From Brevundimonas nasdae (GTDB lineage Bacteria; Pseudomonadota; Alphaproteobacteria; Caulobacterales; Caulobacteraceae): DNA of 64,000 nt. Where the stretch lies: the NCBI RefSeq assembly GCF_016654005.1, contig NZ_JAEPWN010000003.1:1-64000 (forward strand), read 5' to 3'. The notes under the pieces were generated by a model, which searched no databases, was not told where the DNA came from, and saw only the letters and a list, made by a program, of their open reading frames with translations. Below, piece by piece: positions 33,512-42,157 of this stretch (its first letter is position 1; each line of letters opens with the position of its first letter). A program made the translations under genes and the position numbers.

Positions 33512-34261
33512 TTAGTTGCGGTTGCCGCCCATGAAGCGCAGCAGGAAGAGGAACAGGTTCACGAAGTTGATGAACAGGCTCAGCGCGCCATAGCTGGTGG
33601 CGACGCCGATGGCGTTCTTGTCGCCGCCCAGGGCGTAGTAGCTCATCTTCAGACGCTGGGTGTCGAAGGCGATCAGGCCCGAGAACAGCAGCACGCCGGC
33701 GGCGCTGATGATCCAGTACAGGACGCCGTTCGGCCAGAACATGTTGACCAGCGAGGCGATGATCAGGCCGATCACGCCCATGATCAGGAAGGTGCCCATC
33801 GGCGACAGGTCACGCTTGGTCGTATAGCCGTACAGGCTCAGCGCGCCGAAGGCGGCGGCGGTCACCAGGAAGGTCGAGGCGACGCTGGCGCCCGTATAGA
33901 CCAGGAAGACCCAGCCCAGCGAGGCGCCCATGGTGGCCACGACCAGCCAGTAGAGGACGCTGGTCCCCTGGGCCGTCGGGTTCTTCATGAAGAACATCGA
34001 ACCGAAGATCAGCACCAGCGGCGCGAACTGCACCGCCATGCCCAGAATGGTCATGCCCATGCGGCCGTCGGGACCGACGGTGTAGAGCAGTTGCTGCACG
34101 GCCGGGACGTTGCCGGTCGTATAGGCCAGCGCCGCTGCGACCACGAGGCCCAGCGCCAGCTTGTTGTAAACGCCCAGCATGAAGGCGCGCAGACCGGCGT
34201 CGATCGACATGTCGGCCGTCTGCGGCAGCGGGCGGGCATAGCCGTTGTTGAAATCGCTCAT
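33512..34261 (-). CDS. Bax inhibitor-1 (YccA/YbhL) family membrane protein
   Basis: 249 residues from the ATG at 34261. Seven hydrophobic helices. Family marks: the N-terminal MSIDAGLRAFMLGVYNKLALGLVV, GWVFLVYTGASVASTFLVTAAAFGALSLYGYTTKRDLSPMG, then FSGLIAFDTQRLK, the conserved D-x-x-R pH-sensor-like segment, and the closing LFINFVNLFLFLLRFMG. Relatives act as calcium-leak channels or inhibit FtsH. Inner membrane. Confidence 0.93.
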   Translation of the reverse strand: MSDFNNGYARPLPQTADMSIDAGLRAFMLGVYNKLALGLVVAAALAYTTGNVPAVQQLLYTVGPDGRMGMTILGMAVQFAPLVLIFGSMFFMKNPTAQGTSVLYWLVVATMGASLGWVFLVYTGASVASTFLVTAAAFGALSLYGYTTKRDLSPMGTFLIMGVIGLIIASLVNMFWPNGVLYWIISAAGVLLFSGLIAFDTQRLKMSYYALGGDKNAIGVATSYGALSLFINFVNLFLFLLRFMGGNRN

Positions 34262-34391
34262 GGCGACGAACTTTCTCCCATGGTCCGAAGAGGTTTCCCC
34301 GGATCGTTGCCGCAAATATCGGCATGCACGACCCCGACTGCAAGGAAAACCGGACTTGGAGACGGACGTTCCCACCGCTACCAACGGTCGC

Positions 34392-34931
34392 ATGCTTCGC
34401 CTGTTCACCGCCCTGACCCTGCCGGACGATGTCACGGATACGTTGAAACGCCGCCAAAGCGGCCTTCCCGGCGCGCGCTGGCGACCGCTGGAGGCCCTGC
34501 ACGTCACCCTGGGCTTCTACGGCGAGATGGACGAACGTCGGACCGACGACCTGGCCTCGGAACTGTCGCGCATCGGCGGCGGGCCGTTCGAGATCACTCT
34601 GAAAGGCGTCGGCGCCTTTGGCGACAACCACCGCAGCCACACCTTGTGGGCCGGGGTCGAGACGCCGAACGAACCCCTCTCGGTTCTGGCCGGACGCTGC
34701 AAGAAGGCGGCGGAACGGGCGGGCGTGGTCATGGAGACGCGCGAATACCGGCCCCATGTCACCCTGGCCTATCTGAAGCCCCAGACCAATCCCGACCGCA
34801 TCGGGGCCTGGATGGCGGGACATAATCTGCTGCATTCGCCGCCGATCCGCATCGACCGCTTCGGCCTCTATTCCAGCGTCCTGACCGACGACGGCAGCCA
34901 TTACGAACTGGAGCGTGAGTATCTGTTGTGA
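34392..34931 (+). CDS. thpR: RNA 2',3'-cyclic phosphodiesterase (2'-5' ligase-like)
   Basis: 179 residues from the ATG at 34392. Two HxTL motifs form the active site of the 2H phosphoesterase fold: HVTL at 37-40 and HVTL at 122-125. The opening MLRLFTALTLPDD and ARWRPLEALHVTLGFYGE are typical. It hydrolyses 2',3'-cyclic phosphate ends or joins tRNA halves in vitro. The downstream acetyltransferase starts at a GTG overlapping the stop codon, so the two are coupled. Confidence 0.92.
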   Translation: MLRLFTALTLPDDVTDTLKRRQSGLPGARWRPLEALHVTLGFYGEMDERRTDDLASELSRIGGGPFEITLKGVGAFGDNHRSHTLWAGVETPNEPLSVLAGRCKKAAERAGVVMETREYRPHVTLAYLKPQTNPDRIGAWMAGHNLLHSPPIRIDRFGLYSSVLTDDGSHYELEREYLL

Positions 34932-35476
34932 GCGACATCCGGGTTGAAACCGAACGCCTGATCCTGCGCCCGCCGACGCTGGAGGATTTTCCGCGCTGGG
35001 CCGAGTTCCAGGCCGATCCCGAAACCACCCGTTTCATCGGCGGGGTCAAGACGCCGGCGGAGACCTGGCGCATCCTGGCGACCGTGGCGGGGGCCTGGAG
35101 CCTGACGGGCGTGGGCTTCTTCTCGGTGATCGAGAAATCCTCCGGCCTATGGCTGGGCCGGATCGGACCGTGGCGCCCGCACGGCTGGCCCGGCGCGGAG
35201 GTCGGCTGGTCGCTGCACCCCGACGCCACCGGCAAGGGCTATGCGCAGGAGGCGGCTGTCGCCAGCATGGACTACGCCTTCGATGTGCTGGGTTGGGACG
35301 ACGTCATCCACACCATCGAGGACGGCAACGCCGCCTCGGCGCGCCTGGCCCAGCGTCTGGGCTCGCGCAATCGCGGCCCCTCCGCCCTGCCCGAGCCCTT
35401 CGCCCATGTCGTCGCCAATCTGTGGGGACAGACGCGCGAGGAATGGGCGCTCAACCGACTGACCCTGATCCGCTGA
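34928..35476 (+). CDS. GNAT-family N-acetyltransferase (RimJ/RimL-like)
   Basis: 182 residues from a GTG overlapping the thpR stop (GTGA). ETERLILRPPTLEDFPRWAEFQADPETTRFIGG is the RimJ-type opening. GFFSVIEKSSGLWLGRIGPWRPHGWPGAEVGWSLHPDATGKGYAQEAAVASMDYAFDVLG contains the acetyl-CoA-binding motif A (about residues 95-110). The ending HTIEDGNAASARLAQRLG is also typical. Substrate unknown. Confidence 0.9.
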   Translation: MSDIRVETERLILRPPTLEDFPRWAEFQADPETTRFIGGVKTPAETWRILATVAGAWSLTGVGFFSVIEKSSGLWLGRIGPWRPHGWPGAEVGWSLHPDATGKGYAQEAAVASMDYAFDVLGWDDVIHTIEDGNAASARLAQRLGSRNRGPSALPEPFAHVVANLWGQTREEWALNRLTLIR

Positions 35477-35524
35477 TCCGCCCCCACGCTTGCGGGCGGA
35501 ACACAAGCGGAACATAAGAGCGAA

Positions 35525-35965
35525 ATGTCCGCCGTCACGCTCGAACTGGTCTTCAGCCGCCCCGAAACCACCCTGTCCGTCACGCGCGGGGCGGCGCGGC
35601 TGATGATGGATATGGGCTATGCGCCCCTGCTGGAAGTCTGTCTGCCCAACGGGCGGCGCGCCGACGTCATGGCCATTGGCCCCAAGGGCGACATCGTCAT
35701 CTGCGAGGTGAAGTCGGGCGTCGACGACTACCGCGTCGACCGCAAATGGCATGAATACGGCCCGTTCTGCGACGCCTTCTATTTCGCCGTCGCGCCTGAG
35801 TTTCCGCAAGACATTCTGCCCGAGGAACCCGGCTTGATCGTCGCCGACGGCTTTGGCGGCGCCGTCCTTCGCGACGCCCCGTCATCCCCTTTGGCGCCCG
35901 CGCGCCGCAAGGCCCTGACCATCGCCTTTGCCCGCCTGGGCGCATGGCGGGCGATGCGGGACTAA
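35525..35965 (+). CDS. mmcB: MmcB-family DNA repair protein
   Basis: 146 residues. Pattern of the MmcB/DUF1052 family: ARLMMDMGYAPLLEVCLPNGRRADVMAIGPKGDIVICEVKSGVDDYRVDRKW, with PD-(D/E)XK nuclease-like residues (Glu, Asp and ExK) in RADVMA and CEVKSG, then FCDAFYFAVAPEFPQDILPE. In Caulobacter MmcB is SOS-induced and needed for resistance to mitomycin C. I see no clear LexA box directly upstream. Its stop merges with the first base of a repeat element. Confidence 0.9.
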   Translation: MSAVTLELVFSRPETTLSVTRGAARLMMDMGYAPLLEVCLPNGRRADVMAIGPKGDIVICEVKSGVDDYRVDRKWHEYGPFCDAFYFAVAPEFPQDILPEEPGLIVADGFGGAVLRDAPSSPLAPARRKALTIAFARLGAWRAMRD

Positions 35966-36156
35966 GGTTCAATCGACATTCAGCTTCACTACGTCATTCC
36001 GGGGCGTCCGAAGGACGAACCCGGAACCCAGGCGGCACGTATCAGGCTTTAAGCGCGTCCCGCATTGCGCATGCGGCCCTGGGTCCGGGTTCTTCGCTCC
36101 GCTCAGCCCCGGAATGACGAACCGGAAGCCTGTCCTAACGAATGTCGATTGAACCT
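35965..36156. repeat. MITE-like inverted-repeat element, 192 bp
   Basis: AGGTTCAATCGACATTC (35965-35981) is repeated exactly in inverted orientation at 36140-36156. Inside are longer imperfect inverted arms: about 40 bases beginning CGTCATTCCGGGGC near 35992 match the complement of the arm ending GCCCCGGAATGACG near 36119. No coding frame is seen. The CATTCCGGGGC core resembles intergenic repeats of alphaproteobacteria. The left end coincides with the mmcB stop codon. Confidence 0.75.
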
Positions 36157-36206
36157 AACTCGACACCGGCCTCACGATACACGCACACGAAAGCGATAGG
36201 CCCAGT

Positions 36207-36761
36207 TCACCGCGGCGCGCGCTTGGCCAGAATCCGCTGCAGGGTGCGGCGGTGCATGCCCAGGCGGCGAGCGGTTTCCGAGACATTGTGGTCGCACAGC
36301 TCATAGACCCGCTGGATATGCTCCCAACGCACCCGGTCGGCGCTCATCGGATTTTCCGGCGGCTCAGGCGCCTCGCCTGTGGCCAGCAGGGCCTTGACCA
36401 CGTCGTCGGCGTCGGCGGGTTTGGACAGATAGTCGACGGCCCCGGCCTTGACCGCAGCGACGGCGGTGGCGATGGCGCCGTATCCGGTCAGCATGACGAT
36501 GCGGGCGTCGGCGCGACGATCGCGCACCGCCTCGACCACCTTCAGGCCGTTGCCGTCCTCAAGGCGCATGTCCAGCACAGCGAAGGCGGGGGCCTTGTCA
36601 CGCAGGGCGGCGGTGGCTTCGGCGACGGATTCCGCCGTCGTCACGTCAAAGCCGCGCGCTTCGAGGGCGCGGCCCATGCGGGTGCGCAGGGCCTGATCAT
36701 CGTCCAGCAGCAGCAGGGACTTGTCGGGCAAGGCGGCGATACGGGTCTCTAGGTCGGACAT
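36207..36761 (-). CDS. regA: ActR/PrrA/RegA family redox response regulator
   Basis: 184 residues from the ATG at 36761, with GGAGAG upstream. The receiver domain has LLLLDDDQALR, phospho-acceptor Asp in VLDMRLEDGNGL, and VMLTGYGAIATAVAAVKAGAVDYLSKPAD. The DNA-binding Fis-type helix-turn-helix ends the protein: CDHNVSETARRLGMHRRTLQRILAKR, with the family's alternation of VSETARRL and MHRRTLQR. It controls respiration and redox-dependent genes with its sensor RegB. The kinase gene lies 94 bases upstream on the same strand. The symbol is by family. Confidence 0.93.
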   Translation of the reverse strand: MSDLETRIAALPDKSLLLLDDDQALRTRMGRALEARGFDVTTAESVAEATAALRDKAPAFAVLDMRLEDGNGLKVVEAVRDRRADARIVMLTGYGAIATAVAAVKAGAVDYLSKPADADDVVKALLATGEAPEPPENPMSADRVRWEHIQRVYELCDHNVSETARRLGMHRRTLQRILAKRAPR

Positions 36762-36855
36762 TATTCTCTCCTGCCGCTTCAAGTCGGGACCGACAGCGCG
36801 CGGGTCAAGCGCAAGGTTCCCCCTGCGACGCTAAGACCCAATCACGAAACCACAC

Positions 36856-38289
36856 TCATTCGGCGACTTCCAGCGCCGGACGCGCCCAGCGAACGGCGAC
36901 GCGCGCCCCCCGTCCGGCGGGTTTGCCGTCCGCGTGAGACAAGCCCTGACCCACGCTGACCGAGCCGCCGGTCCGCTCCAGAAGCGTGCGGGCGATGAAG
37001 AAGCCCAGGCCCATGCCGCCCTGGCTGGGTGCAATCGGCGCCTCGACCGGCGGGCGGCGGCGGGCGGCGGCGGCGATCTGGTCGGCCAGGGCGCGCCGCG
37101 CCTTTCCGTGCGGGCGGCTGGTCACATAGGGCTCGCCCAGACGGGGCAGGATGTCGCTGGCGAAGCCGGGACCGTCATCGAGAATTTCGACCTCGATCCA
37201 ACCCGCATCCACCAGAGCCCGGATTTCGACGCGCGACCGGGCGAAGTCGGCGGCGTTTTCGACCAGGGTCGACAGGCCATGCACCACCTCAGGCATCCGG
37301 CGCACGCGCGGCGCGGGCTGACCGGGCGGGGTGCGGACCGCCACCTCGAACGCCAGATCGAACCCCCGGTGCGGCTGAACCACTTCCTCCAGCAAAGCCT
37401 TCAGCGCGACATCGGCATAGAGGGCGTCGTCGCCCTCTGGCTGTTGCGACAGCTGGGCCAGAATGCCCCGACAGCGTTCGGCCTGTTGCAGGATCAGGTC
37501 GGCGTCTTCCGCCACCTCGCCGCCGGGCGGCGCGGCGCGCTTCATCTCCTTGGCCACCACCTGAATGGTCGCCAGCGGCGTGCCAAGCTCATGCGCCGCC
37601 GCCGCCGCCAGCCCGCCCAGCGCCGCCAGCCGCTGTTCGCGTTGCAGCACGTCCTGGGTCGTGGCCAGAGCCAGCTCCAGCTTTTCCGCGTCCGCCGCCA
37701 CCCGCCAGGCGTATCCGGCGGTGAAGACCACCCCCGTCACCAGGGCCATGGCCATGCCCAGCCGGTACAGGGTCGGCAGGTGGAAATGCTCATAGGGCCG
37801 CCACGGCAGCGGTTCGGACCAGAAGAACAGCACCGCCACCGCCACCAGGGCCAGCAGGCCCAGCAACAGGGCCTGACGCGCCGGAAGGGCCGCCGCCGCG
37901 ATCGTCACCGGCGCGACCAGCAGCAGGCAGAAGGGGTTTTCCAACCCGCCGGTCAGCCCCAGCAGCACGCCCAGCTGGAAAATGTCGAAACCCAGATGGA
38001 TCGCCGTCTGGCGTCCATCTGGCAGGCTGGACTCCAGCCGCCGCACGCGCGCCATCGCCGCCACGTTCACGCCCGCGCTGATGGCGATGACGATCAGGCA
38101 GGGCCACAACGGCAGGGGGAAGTGCAGCACCCCATAGGCGGTCAGGATCGCGGCGCTCTGGCCCAGTATGGTCAGCCAGCGCAGAACGATCAGGGTGCGA
38201 AGGGAAAAGCCCCGGCCACGGCGCGGCACGTCGCTCCAGCCGTCAAGGTCGGGGGGTTGCGGCGCAATGTGGGCTTCTGTCGAGGTCAC
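36856..38289 (-). CDS. regB: RegB/PrrB/ActS family redox sensor kinase
   Basis: 477 residues from the GTG at 38289, which has AGAAGG just upstream; the frame also reaches a TTG at 38310. Six transmembrane helices fill the first half. The quinone-binding heptapeptide is GGLENPF at 114-120 (usually GGLNNPF). The phospho-acceptor is His233 in AAAAHELGTPLATIQ. The redox-sensing Cys273 lies in QQAERCRGIL. ATPase motifs VENAADFA, DDGPGFA and GGMGLGFFIARTLLERTGG follow. A low-complexity insert (ADQIAAAARRRPPVEAPIA) sits before the last motif. It is divergent from the SCO gene, as in the classical reg cluster. Confidence 0.94.
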   Translation of the reverse strand: MTSTEAHIAPQPPDLDGWSDVPRRGRGFSLRTLIVLRWLTILGQSAAILTAYGVLHFPLPLWPCLIVIAISAGVNVAAMARVRRLESSLPDGRQTAIHLGFDIFQLGVLLGLTGGLENPFCLLLVAPVTIAAAALPARQALLLGLLALVAVAVLFFWSEPLPWRPYEHFHLPTLYRLGMAMALVTGVVFTAGYAWRVAADAEKLELALATTQDVLQREQRLAALGGLAAAAAHELGTPLATIQVVAKEMKRAAPPGGEVAEDADLILQQAERCRGILAQLSQQPEGDDALYADVALKALLEEVVQPHRGFDLAFEVAVRTPPGQPAPRVRRMPEVVHGLSTLVENAADFARSRVEIRALVDAGWIEVEILDDGPGFASDILPRLGEPYVTSRPHGKARRALADQIAAAARRRPPVEAPIAPSQGGMGLGFFIARTLLERTGGSVSVGQGLSHADGKPAGRGARVAVRWARPALEVAE

Positions 38290-38333
38290 GGTCCTTCTAT
38301 AGACCGGCAAGTTCCGTTTCGTGAGAGGCCGTC

Positions 38334-38957
38334 ATGCCGCGCCGTTCCATCCTGCTGTTCGCAGGCGCCTGTATCGCCATCGCCGCCGCCCTGGCCATCG
38401 TCACCGTGGTGGTGGTCAGCGGACGCGACCGCGTCGGACCCGGCGCCGAGGTCACCTCGTCAGGACAGCCGCTGGTCGGCGGCGACTTCCAACTGGTCAA
38501 TCAGGACGGCCAGACGGTCGATCAGACCCTGTTGAACGGCAAGTGGAGCCTGGTCTTCTTCGGCTTCACCTACTGCCCCGAGTTCTGCCCCACGACCCTG
38601 GCCGAAATGGCCGCCGTGCAGCAGCAGCTGGGCGACAAGGGCAAGGACCTGCAGATCATCTTCGTCAGCATCGACCCCCAGCGCGACACGCCGCAGATGC
38701 TGAAGGACTATCTGTCGTCAGACGGCTTCCCCAAGGGGACCATCGGCCTGACGGGCACGACGGAGCAGGTCGCCAAGGCGGCCAAGGCCTATCGCGCCTT
38801 CTATGAAAAGGTCGGCGAGGGCGAGGGCTATACGATGAACCACAGCCTGACCGTCTATCTGATGGGACCGGACGGCCGGTTCCGCACCGCCGTCGCCTAT
38901 GGTCTGGGCCCGGACAAATCGACCAGGATCATCGAACAGGCGATGGATCGGGGCTGA
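38334..38957 (+). CDS. SCO1/SenC family copper chaperone
   Basis: 207 residues. An N-terminal membrane anchor (ILLFAGACIAIAAALAIVTVVVV) precedes a thioredoxin-like domain. The copper site is complete: CPEFC (Cys81 and Cys85) and His170 in TMNHSLTV. SCO proteins deliver copper to the CuA centre of cytochrome oxidase and in some bacteria feed the RegB/RegA signal. The gene is divergent from regB by 44 bases, so both promoters must share this short gap. Confidence 0.94.
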   Translation: MPRRSILLFAGACIAIAAALAIVTVVVVSGRDRVGPGAEVTSSGQPLVGGDFQLVNQDGQTVDQTLLNGKWSLVFFGFTYCPEFCPTTLAEMAAVQQQLGDKGKDLQIIFVSIDPQRDTPQMLKDYLSSDGFPKGTIGLTGTTEQVAKAAKAYRAFYEKVGEGEGYTMNHSLTVYLMGPDGRFRTAVAYGLGPDKSTRIIEQAMDRG

Positions 38958-39042
38958 GGCCGTTTTCGGCCCGTGAATACCTTTTGCGGGCCTGCGCATT
39001 ATATGCTGCTCTGCACAAACGGCCTCCGCCGTCAGGACAGTC

Positions 39043-40323
39043 ATGCTCTACGCGTTTCATGAACTCGCTTACCAGTCGGCCCTGCCGTGGCGCATCGGCG
39101 CCCAGATGGCGCGCCAGTTCTGGTCCTCGCCGCTGAACCCGGTGTCCGACACCGCCATCGGCCGCACGGCCTATGCCTCGGCCGAACTGTTCGAAAGCGT
39201 GACCCGCCGCTACGGCAAGCCGGACTGGCGGCTGGAGACGATCCACGCCGACGGCCATCCGATCCGCACCACCGAACAGGTGATCTGGCAGAGCCCCTGG
39301 TGCCGTCTGGTCCGGTTCGCGCGCAACATCGGCGACCTGAAACGGGCGGGCAAGCCGGTGGCCGCCCCCGCCGTCCTGATCGTCGCCCCTCTGTCTGGCC
39401 ACTACGCCACCCTGTTGCGCGGCACGGTCGAGGCCTTCCTTCAGGACCACGACGTCTATGTCACCGACTGGATCAACGCCCGTCAGGTTCCGGTGCTGGA
39501 AGGCCGGTTCGACTTCTTCGACTATATCGACCATGTCCGCCTGATGCTGGCCGAGATCGGCGGCCGCGCCCATGTCGTCGGCGTCTGCCAGCCGGGCCCG
39601 CCCGTTCTGGCCGCGAGCGCCGTGATGGCCGAGGACAAGGATCCCAACCGCCCGGCCTCCATGACCTTCATGGGCTCGCCCATCGACGCGCGCCTGTCGC
39701 CGACCGTGACCAACCAACTGGCGGAGGAGAAACCCTTCACCTGGTTCAGGTCGAACATGATCCACACCGTGCCCCTGCCCTATCCGGGGTTCGGGCGGAA
39801 CGTCTATCCGGGCTTCGTCCAGCTCTACAGCTTTATGTCGATGAACGAAGAGCGGCACCGCGACGCCCACTGGGACTATTTCAACAGCCTGATCCACGGC
39901 GACGGCGACGGGGTCGAGAAGCACGAGGAATTCTACGACGAATATCTGTCGGTGCTGGACCTGACCGAGGAATTCTACCTCCAGACCATCGACATCGTCT
40001 TCCAGCAGCACCTGCTGGCGCGCGGCCTGCTGGAGCATCGCGGGCGCAAGGTCGATCTGACCCGGATCACCGACATCGGCCTTATGACGGTCGAGGGCGA
40101 GAAGGACGACATTTCCGGCGTCGGCCAGACCCAGGCGGCGCACGGCCTTTGCCCCAATGTCCCGGAGAACCAGCGCGTGCTCTATGTCCAGCCGGGCGTA
40201 GGCCACTACGGCGTCTTCAACGGCCGTCGCTTCCGAGACGAGATCTATCCCCGCGTCCGCGATTTCATCGCCCAGAACGAGGCCATCAGTGGCGTACCGC
40301 AACGGTCAGCGGCTGCCGCTTGA
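39043..40323 (+). CDS. phaZ: Intracellular polyhydroxybutyrate depolymerase PhaZ
   Basis: 426 residues. Family pattern: MLYAFHELAYQSALPWRIGAQ, TYGKPDW-like RRYGKPDWRLE, VAPLSGHYATLLRGTVEA, DVYVTDWINARQVPV, and the nucleophile elbow VGVCQPGPP, in which Cys182 replaces the usual Ser, as is known for this intracellular class. The His and Asp of the triad are GVGHYGVFNGRRFRDEIYP and MTVEGEKDD. It degrades stored polyhydroxybutyrate. Its 3' end overlaps the next gene by 35 bases. Confidence 0.94.
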   Translation: MLYAFHELAYQSALPWRIGAQMARQFWSSPLNPVSDTAIGRTAYASAELFESVTRRYGKPDWRLETIHADGHPIRTTEQVIWQSPWCRLVRFARNIGDLKRAGKPVAAPAVLIVAPLSGHYATLLRGTVEAFLQDHDVYVTDWINARQVPVLEGRFDFFDYIDHVRLMLAEIGGRAHVVGVCQPGPPVLAASAVMAEDKDPNRPASMTFMGSPIDARLSPTVTNQLAEEKPFTWFRSNMIHTVPLPYPGFGRNVYPGFVQLYSFMSMNEERHRDAHWDYFNSLIHGDGDGVEKHEEFYDEYLSVLDLTEEFYLQTIDIVFQQHLLARGLLEHRGRKVDLTRITDIGLMTVEGEKDDISGVGQTQAAHGLCPNVPENQRVLYVQPGVGHYGVFNGRRFRDEIYPRVRDFIAQNEAISGVPQRSAAAA

Positions 40324-41005
40324 CGAGGCGGGTTCCGGCCCGACCCTGAGACTGTCCGTCAATCCCCGCGCCCGGCGCCTGTCGGTGCGGATCGATGCGC
40401 GCGCGGGCGAGGCCGTGGTCATCGCCCCGACCGAGCGCGGCCTGACCCAGGCCGTCGCCTTCGCCCGCACCAAGGCCGCGTGGATCGCCGAGCGTCTGGC
40501 CGTCCAGCCCAGGGGCCGCCCGCTGGAGCCGGGCCAGGTCATCTCGCTGCGGGGCCGCCGGGTGCAGCTTGAAGCCACGCCGGGCGCTGGGGCGGCGCGT
40601 CTGGTCGAGGACGGAACCGTCATCCGCTCGGGCGGCGAGGGCGAGGCCTATGCCCGACGGGTCGAGAACCTGCTGAAACGCGAAGCCCGTCTGACGCTTG
40701 AGGAACGCACCGAGCACCATCTGCGCACCCTGGGCCAGAAGCCGGTCAAGGTGTCGATCGCCGACACCAAATCCCGCTGGGGCTCGTGCAGCCCGCACAA
40801 CCGCACCATCCGCTATTCCTGGCGGGTCATCATGGCCCCGCCCCCGGTCATCGACTACCTCGCCGCCCACGAGGTCGCCCACCTGGTCCACGCCGACCAC
40901 AGCCCCGCCTACTGGTCCGTGGTCGAGCGCCTGATCGGAGACCACAAACCCTATCGCAAATGGCTGCGCGATCACGGCGGCGCGCTGCACGCCGTGGGGC
41001 GGTGA
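40289..41005 (+). CDS. YgjP-like (DUF45) zinc metallopeptidase
   Basis: 238 residues from a GTG at 40289 inside the end of phaZ. Family pattern: ARRLSVRIDARAGEAVVIAPTERGL, and DTKSRWGSCSPHNRTIRYSWRVIMAPPPVIDYLAAHEVAHLVHADHSPAYWSVVERL, with the zinc motif HEVAH (His194, Glu195, His198) and a third ligand His downstream. The family resembles SprT/WSS1 proteases. Cytosolic. It is probably co-translated with phaZ. Confidence 0.92.
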   Translation: MAYRNGQRLPLDEAGSGPTLRLSVNPRARRLSVRIDARAGEAVVIAPTERGLTQAVAFARTKAAWIAERLAVQPRGRPLEPGQVISLRGRRVQLEATPGAGAARLVEDGTVIRSGGEGEAYARRVENLLKREARLTLEERTEHHLRTLGQKPVKVSIADTKSRWGSCSPHNRTIRYSWRVIMAPPPVIDYLAAHEVAHLVHADHSPAYWSVVERLIGDHKPYRKWLRDHGGALHAVGR

Positions 41006-41152
41006 GAGCACTTTTCCACGCGGCCGCCAAGGCAGACTCAACGAGGTTCGCGTAAGGGTGGTGAGCAGACACGTTCCCAACTATCGGCTCCCGATGAGAC
41101 AGTTCCTTTAAATCACTGGCGACCACGACTACGCTGACGAAGCCGACCGTCG

Positions 41153-41977
41153 CTAGACTTGCTGCTCAGCATAAAGGTCGGCTTCTCTGACGGATACGCC
41201 ATGGATGTCCCGAAGGCCGCGTGCCACGATGCTGGTGAGCAGCAACTTCAGCGGCCTTACCACCGGGTTGTTGTAGCCTAGACCGACCCACGGCTCTGGC
41301 TCTCCACGACCTCGCCCATGGGCGTGGGCGCACTTGTTTCGCAGTTCGGGAAGAGCATTGCGGAACGCTCGCTGGCTGATTGCGAGTGCTGCGAACTCGG
41401 CCTCTCTGGCGTTGAGGATCGCGTGGCGATCGGTTTCAATCGGCCATAGTAGCTCGATGGCCCTGACCAACGACAGGACCGCGTAGTGAGGCGGAAGCGA
41501 CGAAACCTGAGACTCCGCCAATAGCGCAGCGATGTCCGCCTTTCCCTTCCCGTGGATGGCGCCGAACACGCCCATCACGTTGTTGATGTTGATGCGCCAG
41601 TCGGCGTTGTGCGTCATCTGGACAGGGAAACCATATTCGGGTTCAGGGGCGTCCGTCTGCGTCATGAGCCTCAAGAATCCGTTGGGTGTGTATTCAGGCT
41701 GAGCGTCCTGATCGTAGGTCAAGCGGATCGACGCCAATGTGGTCTCTACGATCTGTTTGAACCACTTCTCCAAGGTTTCATGGCCGCCGCCCGCTTCCGG
41801 CAGAGCAATGGCGATCACCCTGATCCCTTTGGCCTCAGTGCCCAACAGTCGGACGATTAGCGCGATCCCGATCTTGGTGTCGTAGTTTAGGGTTCCGAGA
41901 ACGGTGAGCTCGTCACACTCTTCCTTAGTCGCCGGAGCGGGATGAAGTGGAACATAGTGGTGTTCGAAAGCTGGCAT
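41153..41977 (-). CDS. Hypothetical protein with a HEPN-like RNxxxH motif
   Basis: 274 residues with no signal peptide. Residues 60-150 are mixed. Residues 160-260 are predicted helical and include the strong motif LRNKCAH (Arg213, Asn214, His218), the R-x(4-6)-H ribonuclease signature of HEPN domains such as those in Apea-like and abortive-infection proteins. The sequence is not one I can place in a named family. It is flanked by a small lipoprotein gene and by housekeeping genes, with 148 bases on its left and 180 on its right, and lower GC content than its neighbours. It looks like a single-gene acquisition. A toxin or defence role is inferred only from the motif. Confidence 0.65.
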   Translation of the reverse strand: MPAFEHHYVPLHPAPATKEECDELTVLGTLNYDTKIGIALIVRLLGTEAKGIRVIAIALPEAGGGHETLEKWFKQIVETTLASIRLTYDQDAQPEYTPNGFLRLMTQTDAPEPEYGFPVQMTHNADWRININNVMGVFGAIHGKGKADIAALLAESQVSSLPPHYAVLSLVRAIELLWPIETDRHAILNAREAEFAALAISQRAFRNALPELRNKCAHAHGRGRGEPEPWVGLGYNNPVVRPLKLLLTSIVARGLRDIHGVSVREADLYAEQQV

Positions 41978-42157
41978 ATGGTCAGCCTAGCTGACTTCGG
42001 CCGAAAAGGTCAGCTATGGGTCGGAGCACGACATTGGTGTCAGGCCCGGAACCAGACACAGACTGGAGGGGCCGAAAGCAGACCCGCTGAACCGCCGCTT
42101 GGGGTGGGAAAGCAGCCCTTAGCTAGGGCAACGTATCAACCTCAACGGAGGGGGATC

